Assembly: GCA_030762935.1 (NCBI GenBank)
Contig: CM060899.1
Coordinates: 13,127,001-13,191,000 of the forward strand
DNA length: 64,000 bases
Source: Hymenopus coronatus
Taxonomy: Eukaryota > Arthropoda > Insecta > Mantodea > Hymenopodidae
Reading direction: 5' to 3'
The translations under genes were made by a program, and so were the position numbers. The notes under the pieces are model-generated. The model saw only the letters and a list, made by a program, of their open reading frames with translations, did no database searches and was not told the origin of the DNA. This document shows, one piece after another, positions 44,962-57,889 of the stretch (positions are counted from its first letter, which is position 1; every line of letters starts with the position of its first letter).

Positions 44962-45439
44962 AGGATGTCAGCCAGGTTAAGTGTTGGAATAATTTCCAAG
45001 CTTTCAATAATGCGTTGTCTAGCCATCATCAGGAAACTGAAGAAAAGTTGCTCTGGCAATGGTAATTATACCTAGAGAAGGCCCAAGGCCAGCCTTGCAC
45101 AATGCCAGTGGTATTTTGCAATATACATATATACACTACATTGTGTATATTGGAATAAAAAAAGTAAACAGAAATAATTTTAACAAAGATGAAGGTCTGC
45201 AAATCAGCAAAACATGGCTACCTTTAATTCATAACTACTTTCATAGCCACTTGTCCCATCTTCTTCAACCCCACTGATCAGTGCCGAGTAATGATAGCAT
45301 GCAAGGCAATCCATCAACTTCCTCCTCCAGGTATAAATACCACTACCAGAACAACTTCCCTTCAGTTGCCTGATGATGGTGACAGAGTACGTCATTAAAA
45401 GCTTGGAAATTAATCCAAAACCTACCTGTCTGACATCCT
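44962..45439. mobile_element. Second Penelope-like inverted repeat
   Basis: Arms of about 120 bp (44962-45085 and 45315-45439) are inverted copies at roughly 70% by eye, sharing AGGATGTCA, AATTTCCAAGCTTT, CATCATCAGG-AACTGAAG and GGTA-TTATACCT. The motif CCTGATGATG with a downstream AAAGCTTGGAAATT recurs in Penelope-like terminal repeats. The spacer is about 230 bp and has no domain. It is older than the palindrome at 5684-6065. Confidence 0.5.
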
Positions 45440-45544
45440 GAAAAAAATCAATAATAAGCAGCATGAGTTAAGTTTCAAATCCTCTTAATATTTACCTTTT
45501 AGAGAAACCAAGATATCATTATAATCTAAATGCATGTTTATAAG

Positions 45545-46390
45545 TTTTTAACACTCTCCATTACTTTGCACAGTTTTGCTTTCGCTACACATACTATGCA
45601 CATGGTGTATGCACACAAAAATTTGATTCCAAAATTACATCAGAAGTATATGCTTTGAGATCCCCTGAATTAAAAAGAATTTTTTTTTATAAAAATGCCC
45701 ATGTGTGTTATTGTAAGTGTGTGTGAAATTGTTGGCCGCATAGCTCAAAAAACGAAAAGTATGTTAAATACCAAACTTGGTATTTAGGTTCAGTATATTT
45801 CAAGGCTGCAACACAACTTTCAAAAAAATCCCCCCACCCCCACCTACCCTTTACATAAAACATTTCATTATGTTGATTTTCTCAAAACTGGTTTTAACAA
45901 TTTTGATTAAAATATTTTATATTAAAGATATTTATTAGACAAATAAAATGTTATCTTTAATTTATGGGAATGGTCTCTGAAGACTTATTTCTTCTGGATA
46001 AATTTTGCAGAATTTTGCATAACTAGGAAACAGTAAGACAAAAACTGACTTAACCAAAAAATGTAGAGGTTGTTAAAACACACAATTTTTGTTATATACA
46101 TTTTTTTCATGAAGTTGTCTGTTTTTGAGATATTTGTTGTTATTGGTTTCAGTTTTAAAATCTTTAATTTTTTTATTTGCGAACTTGACAATGCCTGGCC
46201 ACGCAAAAGAAATGAATTTCAATCCCATAGCAACCACATTTTAAAATATTTAACTGTCAATTTAGCCTAGTGTATTCCCTTATTTCCCTTCTACTTATAA
46301 GGAACTAAGTAATAAAACCATTTCTGCTAATATTTATCTCAATTATAATTAAGTAGATAGAAGAATAAGCTTAGTAACAATAATTTTTTT
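45545..46390 (-). repeat. Dispersed repeat family B, inverted copy
   Basis: The reverse complement carries AAGTAGAAGGGAAATA, AAATGTGGTTGCTATGGGAT and TGAAATTC, GTGGCCAGGC, TACCAAGTTTGGTATTTA, GAGCTATGCGGCC and the conserved GGGGATCTCAAAGCATATAC block. It faces the copy at 47690-48520 about 1.3 kb away. Confidence 0.65.
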
Positions 46391-46419
46391 ACAGAGATAT
46401 AGTAAAGAAAGTCATGTGA

Positions 46420-46880
46420 ATAGAGCACATCAGATTTTTCCCATCATTCTGCAAGTTTGAAAACAGCTTTTTGAATATTTTCCAATCTTGCTACATTAGC
46501 CTAGCACCTCTTCCTTATTGGAATTAAAAAGAGATGTTAGCAGTCAGAAGGTGCCAAGTCAGGACTATAGGGAGGATGAAGAAGAGTTTCCCACCCAAAT
46601 GTTTTTGTCTCCATTATGACATGGGAAATGTGAGGGCAGACATCATTCGGTCTTTCTAGGGTGCCTGTTGTGCAAAGCATAACAGAGCTCCTAAAACTGT
46701 TTGGAGATAGCAGGTGGTATTTATGGTTTGTCCAGCTTCAAGAAAATAAACCATACTGCAACCCTGTGTAACCCAGAAGAGGCCAATCCTTCTGCAGATC
46801 GCAGATGGTGAAACCAAATGCTGTCATTGCATACCCTGGCATTTGCCTCACGTATAGATCATTTATTTAATCCTTTCATT
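46420..46880 (-). mobile_element. mariner transposase remnant (second lineage)
   Basis: On the minus strand, with frame changes: VYFLEAGQTINTTCYLQTVL (residues between the first and second catalytic Asp), SALTFPMS, then KTFGWETLLHPPYSPDLA, the hallmark HPPYSPDLAPxD of mariner and relatives. A C-terminal piece lies near 46440-46500. The motifs differ from the element at 42815, so it is another lineage. Confidence 0.65.
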
Positions 46881-47689
46881 CTTCCTTCCTCCACATCCAT
46901 TCATCCACAATTACTTTCCTGAGTTGCTGAATTTAACATCACATACAGTTACCATTTCCTCCAATTATACATTTTTATACCTAATTAACTTAATCTATTT
47001 ACCTCTTTTACGCTTAGAACCTCATGTTTTATTATTCAGATCATCTTTTAGTTTGGCGATCTTCCTCCCTCCATTTCTTTCTTACTTTCCCTGTATAATT
47101 ACCTAGTTTCAGAAATTCTTTCTTATTGTTTCCAAAATGCTAGAAGTTCACTGTCTCTGTTAGTAACTTTCCCAAGTTTTTACTTCATATTTTTTGTCTC
47201 CACATTTTAGTTTCTTTGCACTCAATTATTCAGTGTAATTGTTATCGACATTGCAACATAGTGGGTATAAATATTTATCTACTTTTAGACCTTTTATAAA
47301 CATTGTTCCTGTTCTGGACCAGGCTAGACCATCTGATTTCATTTTATATTCACATCACTGTATTTGTCGCTTTCCCATACTTCCTATACTTTCAGTTACC
47401 CATTATTTCTTCTTTCTCTATGTCATCTATTCGAGCTTTCACTTTATCCCACAATTTTCGTTCCCCTAATGTCTGTTGACTGTATAGCTCCTGCAGTTCA
47501 ACTTCTCTTACAATTCATTACCTTTAATTGACATAACCAATTTCTTTCCCATTTTGCTAATACCAGTGTTCTATAACAGACTTTCAGAATATTTCCTTCC
47601 CTTCTGGCTCATAATAATGAAACCAGCTTTCACCACATCACACTACTCATTAAAAATTTGATACGTTCCATTCGCATGGTTTTCTCTAC

Positions 47690-48133
47690 ATCTTTGTAAC
47701 AAACTATTGCTAATAAGCTTATTCTTCCATCCACTTCATGCTAATCATGATAAGCACTAGTACAAACAGTCTTATTAGATATCTGTTTATAAGTAGAAGG
47801 GAAATAGAGTGTACTAGGTTAAATTGACAGTCCAATGCTTTAAAATGTGGTTGCTATGGGATTGAAATCTGTTTCCTTGCACGGCCAGGAGTTGACAAGA
47901 GTTCCTGTATGAGAAATATTTAAGTATTTTAACACTGAAACCAATAATAGGTTATTGAAAACAGTAAATATCAGGAAAAAAAATGTTTATGACAAAAATT
48001 GTGTGTTTTCAAGAAATCTACATTTTTTGTGACATACGTTTTTGTCTATGTCTTATGGTTTAAGTTTTATGCAAAATTCAATACAATTCATCCAGAATGA
48101 AGCGATCTTTAGAGACTAATCCCAGGCAATTCA

Positions 48134-48189
<56 letters not shown>

Positions 48190-48520
48190 ACATGTAAACA
48201 TCTTAAACATAGGAGATTTTAATCTATTCCTTAGAGTCATTTTTGAGAAAAGCAACATTTGCAAAATGTTGCTCTATGTAAAGGATATTTGGGTGGGGGA
48301 ATTTTCCTGAAAATCTTTATATCACATCCTAGGAAGATACTCAACTTATATATCAAGTTAGATTTCGAGCTATGCTGCCCAAACACACTGACCACTTTTT
48401 AAAAAATTCTTGGAATCAGGGGGTCCCAAAACATATATTTCTGGTGAAATATCAGTATTAAATTTTTGGTTGCAATGCAATACCTTCTCTATACACTGTA
48501 TACATAATACATAGAGAGAA
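47690..48520 (+). repeat. Dispersed repeat family B, longest copy
   Basis: Order of blocks: AATAAGCTTATTCTTCCATC, AAGTAGAAGGGAAATAGAG, AAATGTGGTTGCTATGGGAT, GCACGGCCAGGAGTTGACAA, a (TA)26 tract, GAGCTATGCTGCCCAAACAC, GGGGGTCCCAAAACATATAT and CAATGCAATACCTTCTC. Related copies are at 11920-12590, 45545-46390 (inverted), 37955-38195 and 6955-7095. No coding capacity or terminal repeats seen. Confidence 0.65.
48136..48187. repeat. (TA)26 microsatellite inside family B
   Basis: Uninterrupted AT dinucleotides. In the copy at 11920-12590 the corresponding position (after AATTCAAGA, about 12372) has only CATACAT, so the tract expanded in this copy. Confidence 0.9.
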
Positions 48521-49172
48521 AGTAAAAATCTTCACTTTCACTTTGAAGAGGGTTTTTACCTGGTGGCTTTTTTCTTTTGTAGTCTTTGGTCTATATGCAT
48601 GTGATCCAATGGGCACAAACTTTTTGATTAGCTAAGCTTAATATCAATTCTCTTACTGCAAGTTGTGCAGCAAACTCAACCTCAGCAATACACCTATCCG
48701 TTCTAATGATTTTGTCAAGTCTTTCCTTGTTGCATTCTGTGGAGGCAGTTTAGAAGCCACCACTACAAGACCCATATTTTAGACTCATTTTTCTGTCTTT
48801 GAAATGCTTCACCTATCTACTAATATGCTAGCACCCATACAAACATATATGCATAGACACATTGAAGTCTGAGTTGAATTTTAGCAGCAGATTTTCCCTC
48901 CTTAAAAAGGAATTTGATCAAAGCACAGTATCAATATGAAATGTCAATGTCTTGACATTTTGGAAATACTGCCTGTGGTCACATTATAGAACCTAATATC
49001 ACAACATGGCAATATATGGTGTGGCTTATGATCCTAGTCCTTTTTGTTAGATAGTTGGCATTGGAATCTTAATTCTTTTAGTGACAATCACAGTAAAATC
49101 ATGATCCAGAAACTCTGTGAGAATTGTTAATGAATCAGGATCTAATCATTATGCCATTTTCATACGTTTTAA

Positions 49173-50096
49173 CTCTTTCCAGCAAGAAAATCTGTGTATT
49201 TTTTATGTCACAGCCATAGAAAAACATAGCATTAAAGGGCATTTAGCTTTACACTCCAAAATGCTAAATTAGCTACAAATCTAATTTCTCTAACTGGTGT
49301 TTATGTTGATTGAAAACATGGCTTTGGCTAGCAAAACATTATGAACTGAAGAGGAAATAAGAGCAGCAGTTCGCATCATATAAGAAGAAAGCAAGTGATT
49401 TTGAATTTTCAGACCTTGATGAAAGCGTTTTTGGTATCCAAGAGAGGATATATATTTTAGTTTCAGCAATGAAAGTGCACTAGGTATCAAAGGTCCTTGT
49501 ACGCATGCCAATAGTCAGTATACTTATCAAAATGGATACAAGGAAGTATAACCAAATGACACAATGTGAATCAACCCTTTACCTATATAAATGCTAAATT
49601 ATACAGTAATCTACATTACATCTGTATCCTACTGCTTAATGGCATTCTCATTATTAGCTGTATTATGCTAGTGTGTGTATGTGCTCTTGGTGATTTTTTC
49701 AGATGCAGGTTATATGAATTTATTTTTTGTATTTTAAAATATAAAACAACAGACAAAAACAGATTGTTGTTTTAATAAAGAAATATCTGTAGTTTCATTT
49801 TATTGGTCTGAACTTTCTGCATACAGTTGTTTTGTATGCCTAATTATTATTTGGGGATTTTTTATTTTATTTTCAAAATTTTGCAATGTGTTTAATTTTT
49901 TAAAAATATTGAAGAAACTGCTCATCCATATGAATCATATTATGCAATAGACAAACAGTTTACCAGAAATAAAGAAAAAGTTCTATGTCATTTGATGATC
50001 CTCTTATTACTAATAATTTAAAACATTGCATTTTGATGTCATATTGCTTGGCAATTCTCAGATCACATTCTGTTATCTGGGCTAGCAATAGAAGGT
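49173..50096 (+). mobile_element. piggyBac-type nonautonomous element, full-length copy
   Basis: CTCTTTCCAGCAAG follows TTAA at 49169-49172. The interior aligns inverted to 10267-11238 (for example GTGTTTATGTTGATTGAAAA and GTGATTTTGAATTTTCAGAC) and directly to 9190-9741. The right end TTATCTGGGCTAGCAATAGA is diverged and its TTAA lost. It encodes nothing. Confidence 0.65.
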
Positions 50097-50941
50097 TTGC
50101 TCACAACTTTCAGTATGACCCCCATATTATATTCTTTTATACTTATTTTAACATACGATCAAATTTAATATGTGCGAACCCTTTCTTAGAATCTGGCCTC
50201 CCTAGACCTCATTCGATAGTATATTTTGCATAAATTTGAAATCAGAGCACAGAGACAACATTAAGACATGAAGTACAGCATACACCAAAGGGGATTTAAT
50301 GCTAAGGCTCATTCTATCTGTAGATCCCAGAGTTGATGCACATGTATGTGAACCATGTTTCACTGAATAATACAAGTTTATGGTAAATTGGATAAAGTAT
50401 TCACCATAATGGTCGATAACCTCAAAGAACAAAATTTCCTTTAGTTGATTTTGCCATGAAAAAACAGGGAGGCAACCACTCTCTTCTTTCCTCCATACCT
50501 CACCCTCTTGTAAAACTAGCGCCCCAGGAAATGTGCACAGTACTTACTGTTACATGTTTTTCAAAAACAAAGATTAATTTATGCATTCTATTCATCAGTA
50601 AACATTACAGCCATTTATGTTAAAATATTGAACATTACCATATTTTAGTTTAATAACTAAGTAAATGTTACCTAACCTAAACACAAGAGCAGGAAGTGCT
50701 CAAGTTTAGGAAACAGGGAATAAATACTCACATTTGCATATAAATTAGGAATGCCATATCTAAAGCATTATATGCAAATTTCCTTATTAATGCAAAATAT
50801 TATTGCAATGTACTTTCAATAAAACCATTACAGCTGAAAGACCTACTTCATAATACAACAACATGCTACTGAAGTTATAGATTTGAACTGCATTTCTCAC
50901 TTTGGGTACCATATTGCTGTTTAAATAAAGAAATTACTTAA

Positions 50942-51501
50942 ACCTTTTAGTGCCAGCCTGGATAACAGAATGCTCACTGAAAAGTGGCAAGCAACTTTTC
51001 AGCATAATGCACGGTTTTAAATTATTAGTAATAAAATGAGTATCAAAAGACTAAGGGAACTGAATCTTTTTTCTATTTATAGTAAGCCTGTTTGTCTACT
51101 GTATAATATATATTATATGGATGAAAAATGTGTTCAATATTTTTAACAAATTAAAAGCAAACGAAAATAAAATAAAAATATCACAAAATAATCAATAATT
51201 AGGCATACAAAACCTTACTTTGCAGTAATTCAGGCTAATGAAATGAAAGTACAAATTTCTGTTTTAGTCTGCAGTTTTATTTTTTAAAATACAAAAAATT
51301 AATTCCTGTAACCTGCAAATAAAAAATCACAAAAACGCACACACACCCATCACCATAATACAGCTAATAATAAATCAATGGGGTACGATGTAACGTAGAT
51401 TATTCTAAAATCTAGCAGGTGTGTTGTTGCGCAGCTAAATGGTTGATTGTCTGCAATGTTGCATTACACTTCTGTAGATCTATTTTAATACATTAAAAGG
51501 G
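50942..51501 (-). mobile_element. piggyBac-type nonautonomous element, shortened copy with both TTAA sites
   Basis: ACCTTTTAGTGCCAGCC follows TTAA at 50938-50941, and TACATTAAAAGGG precedes TTAA at 51502-51505. It matches the first ~560 bp of 10267-11238 and then jumps to the opposite end, an internal deletion of about 400 bp. The intact TTAA pair is the clearest evidence for the superfamily. Confidence 0.75.
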
Positions 51502-51624
51502 TTAATGTGGCATTTACATGGGACAAACAAAGCCGTTCCTTTACAAATGAGTACCAGAACATTTTTATGCTATCTAATAGACTAATTAATTCAAAACAGT
51601 AATTGACATAAATAAAAAATAAAA

Positions 51625-51730
51625 GAACTTCAGTCGGTTTTTGTGACACAAACATCACTTATTTTTACTTACCGAGACCAGTTTCGGGAAACACATTTTC
51701 CCATTTTCAACCCTTAATTCCAACTCAAGT
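51625..51730 (-). mobile_element. Penelope-like terminal-repeat fragment
   Basis: The reverse complement has GTGTTTCCCGAAACTGGTCT and GTGATGTTTGTGTCACAAAA, paralleling the sequence after the GIY-YIG frame at 8083-8160. It is a short non-coding piece. Confidence 0.45.
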
Positions 51731-51739
51731 AATTGACAT

Positions 51740-54700
51740 GTTTATTTAAGTGCATTTTCAAGTAAACACTTAGGTTTGGATAAATCATGATGAAATAATG
51801 GTTATTCATCCACCAAATTTTAATTACAGTAACTTGTTATTTTACTTTGTCAGAAAATATCAAAGCTTGCAAATATCTTCACTAGCAGCTTGATTTTCAA
51901 ACTGTGCATTTGAATATAACACTTAGAGTGTAAAGCTCAGTAATGCCAATGCAGAAATTCTCAGAAACCAAGTTTTCCAAAATGTTGTTGAAATCTACAC
52001 GTCTAATATATTGGCGAAATTAAGGAAATTTCTACTAAATACAATAAAAACTGCATCCCTAACTAAGAAGAAAGTAAAAGAATTTATTTCTCCATAGACA
52101 TTTGTATATGGATTTGCATGTTTTAATGACCCATCAATTCATTATTATTTATTTTGCAATGCATTTATAAAGTATATAATGATAGCTCAATTAGTCATCA
52201 TCTAATTAGTCTCATAGGACCAACTGCTACTTAAGACATAGGCCCCCACTGTTATAATTATTATATGTATTATATATAGTTATAAATTATATATGAGGCT
52301 ATAGTGTCAAGAAGAACAATTACCACTTTTTTGCAAAATTGAGAAATTGGTACCATAGGATGGTGCTGCTATTTTGTACTTACTTCCAAACAAACAAAAT
52401 TCCATCTTTTCACTGCATTATAACCAATTGTTGATGTCACACAGCACAAACTCTAACATCTGTTGTAATCAAGAAGGACAATCTCCACAACTATAAATAG
52501 TCTGTTTGCACTCTGTTGAGGCGAATGACAACAACAAGGCTGGCATGGTGGAAATGTTGTGTATTATAAAATTAGATTATAAAACTGTTAACTATATTAG
52601 AGATATTTTCATTTTTTTAACTGAGTACAGTATCAACATACATTATACTATAGAGACAGATTCTAGATTTTTTCTAAGCAATCTGTGATGGATACATTGT
52701 GATTCCCGTCAGTTCCACAAAAGCTAAGAAACGGGTCCAGGATATGGGAATTAGTTGTTGCTAAAAGGCTGAGTTTACTGTATTCTATCAGTAATTAATT
52801 TTATTAAGCAGAAATTGTTGTTTATTTATTAATTTTGAACACAATTTATACACAGTTTTAAGGTAGGCTCTGTTATGAATAAAAAAGAAACAAAAATGTA
52901 TGCTAAATGTTGCACAACAGGTCTAAGCAATTAAATGTCCATGTTTCATTGTTCTAGTTAATACTTTAAAGCTAACATTTTCAAATAGCTAACCAAAGTG
53001 CAATTGTTTAAATTGTTTTGTGACAAGTTACCTAACTCTCAATGGATGACTGTTTCATGCACGCTTTCTTTTCCTCTGCTTTCTTTTTCTTTTTAGTTAG
53101 TTTAAATAATGTATTTCACTTTTCTAAGAGTACTTAGTATTCAACCTCATGTTACTATTACTGACCATGTATTTCAATGCAAAATAAGAATATAATTAAA
53201 TGATTGTTGTTTTACTAAAATAAATGATCAGTAACAACAATCCCTTCTTTTATGAACAGAAAGAGCAATCTCCATGCATATTGGTATCAAATGGAGCAAA
53301 CTCCGCAAGTACCCTAAGGTGAGAATCAAAATGGACAATCTCTAAAATTTAGTCTAAATTGTCTAATAAACTATTAATCCAATGTTGAGTTCCTCTAGCT
53401 ACTTATATTACAATCATTTGATGAATATGCAAGACAAAAATCAAGTAGATAAAGTCAGAAGAAAATAAAAGATATTCCAAACTAAGAGTTCTCTGAAGAA
53501 AAACTTAAGTATTCTTATAGATCACCATTACTACTTTTATTGGGCTTGGTAAAATATGAAATATGTTTGCTGCTCAAAGCACTCACTTTAAGCAGATTCT
53601 TGTTCAAAAATGAATAAGGTAACTCAAACTAACTCATGTAGGAACTGATTTAGGTAATGCTGCACAGTGATTCTATAAATTCTAGCAAGTGTTAAATAAA
53701 ATACCAAATTCTAAAGGTTGTATTGGTAGCCATTGCATTTGTCATTTTTTAAGTAAGTGTACACACACAAATGTAGCGTGCTCAGCATTTTTTGCCAAAA
53801 ATTCATCAATTATACAGCGACTTCAGGTATAATCTCGAAATCAAATTACTTGGTGAAATATATAATATATATCCTCTACTTCTTAAAATATATATACAGC
53901 AATAAGAATAGCATAAAACAGCATAAAAACTATAAATATTGTGTATTTTATACTGGAAAACTTGGAGAAAGTAAGAATCCTGGAAAAAAAATAAACAATT
54001 ACAAATTAAATACATACCGCCCGTATTACAAAGCATTAATGTGAAACGGAAGAATATTTTTTTTTTTTTTTTTTTTTTTTAATACACACAAGCGTAGAAC
54101 ACCAACATGTGCGGAATGTATGGCAAGGCACAAACGGATATTGCAAAAAGAAAAAACAACAACAAAATGTACACATAACAATTTATGTAGGCTATTGTTG
54201 CTACTGTAATTCATAACCTAAATTCATTTTTCAAATGTTTTTAATACTTTTCTTTGCGGGAGGTTATCAAATAAAAGAAAACATAAATGCAATGCCACAC
54301 TTAAATGTCACCCAAATGTTATACATGTTAAGACCCTCAAGTTTAAAAATAGAGACTTAATTTACATGTACAAATAAAATTAAAAATGTTATTATATTAT
54401 ACCTATGAAAACGCAGGATGCAGTCTTCGTTTCTTCCCGCACTACTGCTTACGTGATTGTATCTTTTCTAACCTAAATTTAATATAGTTCTTAATCCTAA
54501 CTTAGGCTACCTACAATGGACGTACATGTGATATTCCAGTAGGCAATGGTTCACGCCCAAGTGGATATTTTATTTTCACAACCGATCGATAGCGGTTAGC
54601 TAGAATTAAATGACAAATAAGAAGATACAGATAATAAACATGAAATTACAAAGGCTGCAGAGCAGTAACAGAGATTGCTTTTATTTCTTGATCTCACAGG

Positions 54701-55095
54701 TAAGATATCATAAGTAGTTTCGATTTAATTTTATTGAAAAATTGTAGCCTATTTTTCAAACCATCAATAACAAACCTATTCGAAAGTTGGCCTGACCTAA
54801 AAATATTGTTTTTAGTTTGTACATTCGTTTATGTTATAAGTTTTCCAATAGCAGAGGTTTTAAAGGAATCCAAGAGTCAATTTGGGTTATAAATAAACCT
54901 TATTGTTTGCAGTGGCATGGAGTAACCATTATCTAGCCAAAGCAATGAATAAAATACTTTTTTCAATAAGTAAAACTAAGGGTAATGGTGTAGGATATAT
55001 GCTGTCCTCTGCTAGCAAGTACAAGAGCATCACAGATATAGACAGAAAAGATAGGAACTGGGGTATACTTACGCCCTGTGGCTTTCGTTTTGTTT
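51740..55095. other. No gene seen
   Basis: AT-rich spacer with a T run at about 54058-54080. A 95-codon plus-strand frame at 53757-54044 is low-complexity Lys/Asn/Tyr-rich and unrecognised. The stretch 54400-54600 is less AT-rich and holds CTAACCTAAAT, but no exon can be argued. Confidence 0.5.
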
Positions 55096-55097
55096 AT

Positions 55098-55156
55098 TTT
55101 TTTTTTTTTTGCAGTATTTAACGCCCGCTTTTACTACTTGTGGCACCGCAGGCGGT
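55098..55156 (-). mobile_element. SINE1 tail, interrupted by family C
   Basis: T run, then AACGCCCGCTTTTACTACTT and GTGGCACCGCAGGCGG, after which SINE1 identity stops abruptly and the family C repeat begins. Confidence 0.75.
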
Positions 55157-56010
55157 ACATTGTGATTGGTTAAGCACGTTTCTGTCAAGCCGCCATATTT
55201 AGGTTCTACACTCCTGAGATGAATACACATTATATGGGTTAAATGTGACACAAAAATAAAATTTTGAGGTGTTAAATGTACAATTAGGCAGTAAATTTAG
55301 ATTGATAGTTTTAAACCAGTATAACGGTCAATCTGTGCATGGTGTTTGGGTGTAGTTTCTCGAAAAGTAGAAGCAAAAACAAGGAAAGGGAAATGTGTTT
55401 CAATACACAGGTTAGTGTACTTATTTAAGTGATTTTGTGGTCTTGTACATAGTGAAATATGTTATACATTATCAACAGAACAACTCTGTATTCTGTCTTA
55501 TATTTTAGGTTTGCAAAATCGCAAAGACTGTTGAGAAGCAGACTAAATTGGCAACCCACTCCGATTTGTAAGAAACCTCTTGCTAATTTGCCCATGTAGT
55601 AGATATTGTGAGAAATAATTACTATCAAATTATGTGCTTATTATAACAGAACCGTGATAATGTTCCTCGAACTTGGAATGCAATATATGTAGTCCACCAT
55701 GAAAGTCATTATAATTTTAGTTATAACTCTCATATTTGTCACCCTTTTTAGTATGCACTGAAAAATGTATAATTATTTGTGCATGTTTACGTATATGAAT
55801 CCTATATATGACTGTATCTTGCATATATTCAGATTTGTTTATTTAGTGCACTCAATAGAGGAATTAGAACTTAAAAGTTCATGTGGTGGAATTAATGGCT
55901 ATAGGCATTAGAGACAAACAATACGGTTTGGTCAAAATCTGCTATTTTGTCCTCATTCAGTTTTAGACTAAGAAATTAAAACAAATTACAGCAATAATAC
56001 CAATTTATCA
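55157..56010 (+). repeat. Dispersed repeat family C, plus copy
   Basis: Aligns over its length with the reverse complement of 59140-60080. Shared blocks: AGCCGCCATATTT / AGCTGCCATATTT, AATAAAATTTTG-GGTGTTAAAT, GCAGTAAATTTAGA, CGAAAAGTAGAAGC, GGTTAGTGTACTTATTTAAG, ATCAAATTATGTGCTTAT, GGAATGCAATA, and TCAGTTTTAGACTAAGAAAT at the end. No protein motif or terminal repeat found. It starts directly in a SINE1. Confidence 0.65.
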
Positions 56011-56019
56011 ATAATAGCT

Positions 56020-57880
56020 TTTGATCAGCTGAAAAACGTGATTCTGTTAAATTCTCCTTCAAATAGAGATCTCTCCCCTTCCATCATATTTTGTGTTTTA
56101 CTTCATGATTCCTTCTCTGCCATTTTCAGCTCACCACTACTAGTGTTATTTCTCTGAGAATTGCTCCCTCCTTCCTCTCTTCTGTTCTTATAGATCAGAA
56201 GTTGAGACAAGGAGCTATTGGTGGCCAGCCACATGGGCATTAAAGTAAAAGTGGTACTGTCATTTCCTTTCCTTACTTGCTTAGACCTCCTCTTGCTGCA
56301 TTGCATCGATCATATTGATGGAGCTTACCCAACTTTTAAATGCCAGTTTAAATATGGTAATAGGGGATGCAAATTGCTGGGTTTCTATGCCTTGAAATAC
56401 TAGCTGTTAGAAAACGAATCATAACTAATGTAATTTTAAAGCTAGAGTGATTATTTAAAAACTGGATTATGCAATATTAATTTCTATACATTCATCTACT
56501 GTTTAGAGGAATTATTGGGTAGTACATTATTATCCAGCCCATACTTAATCACAGCAATAAAGACTGATAATCATGTTGTAATTTGAGATGAAATGCCACA
56601 CAGTTTTATTAAAATAGCTGGAAAAACATTTAGCCTAAAAAACTATATTCAGTTGCAAACAACATAAGTGCAACATACTTTTAAAATTGTGCTATATTTA
56701 ATTAAAATGTGCAAAATATAATTCACCAGTGTCATTGATGGTAGTACACTGTGCATTGGAAATCTAAGTGCTTCAGTTATGATGTGGTTTTCCCACACTA
56801 TTTTCAGCATGATAACATGGATCTTACTGCTCTCAACTTACACATGTTCACTAATTAATTAGTCGCTTATAGCCATTAGAAAATTAAAAAAAAAAAAAAA
56901 AGTAGTAATTAAAAATATCTATAATAAGTTAACTGTTTCGAGCAGCAAAAAAAAAGAAGTATAAAAATTTATAAAAAGGCAGTTAATTATCAATTTCTTG
57001 ATTCAAATCACTAAATTTCTCTTTATTTCGACCATATATGCAATTGTTTTTCAAATTTTATACACACTGTACACAAGATTTTCTTTGTCATGACATATAA
57101 TGCACAGTACACTGGCATTTCTGCTTCTTTAGCAGTAATGCGATGAAGCCAAATTATTACTTATATCTTCAGCCATCTCTCACTTCAGAAACTTGAGAGC
57201 TTATTTATTCCATTACTATAAAATGAAACAAAAATCAACTTATTTTCTTACCAGTAATATATTTGCATTTTTATAAATACATATTTAATAGCCTTCTCTT
57301 TGCATGCAGTGATCATCGAGGTGTATTAGGTAGACAAGCATCTCTGTTACTGTCACATTACTTGTATTGATCTCATACACGTAATATCATGACAAATTAT
57401 TATGAACCCTCCCTAGCAGAAACATTCTCGGAAGAACTTTCTATGTTCGCTTTTATGCAGTAAACATGAATTTGTATTGGACATGGTTAAACAAATTGCC
57501 AAGGGTTGAAAATCCTGACCTTCAAATAATAAAAGACACTTCTGAATGCCCTTGAAACATACATTTGAAAGGTTTCTTTTTTTCCAGTGGTTTAAAGAAC
57601 TTTCCCATTAGATGTTTGATACATAGATTTACAGTCTCTCAAACACTGCATTGATTAGATTACAGTGAAAGTCTTCAAATAGCTTAGTAGAGTCAATTAT
57701 ATCAATGGATAACAATTTTAGGGCTGAAAACTTTAAAAGCCTTGGCAGTAAGGGGGTTAATATTAATAATTGAAAACATACTCAATTCATGTAATGTACA
57801 AACTATTTATTGCACAAATTGTTTTAATATTATAATCAATAAATTACAATTTAATTCAATGTGCACTGTCATTTTCTTGC
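56020..57880. other. Mostly unassigned; one probable piggyBac-type terminus
   Basis: No gene seen. At 57745-57760 GGCAGTAAGGGGG is followed by TTAA, which looks like the end of another TTAA-flanked element; its start is not clear. An A run lies at about 56884-56900. Confidence 0.4.
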
Positions 57881-57889
57881 CTCAATCAG

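Noticed and set aside
45345..45400. Hammerhead-like CTGATGA near 45378
   Set aside because: The bases of the would-be core take part in the hairpin themselves and the GAAA is changed to AAAA in this arm.
48136..48187. Replication origin or scaffold attachment site suggested by the (TA)26 tract
   Set aside because: A plain microsatellite inside a repeat explains it; nothing else supports such a role.
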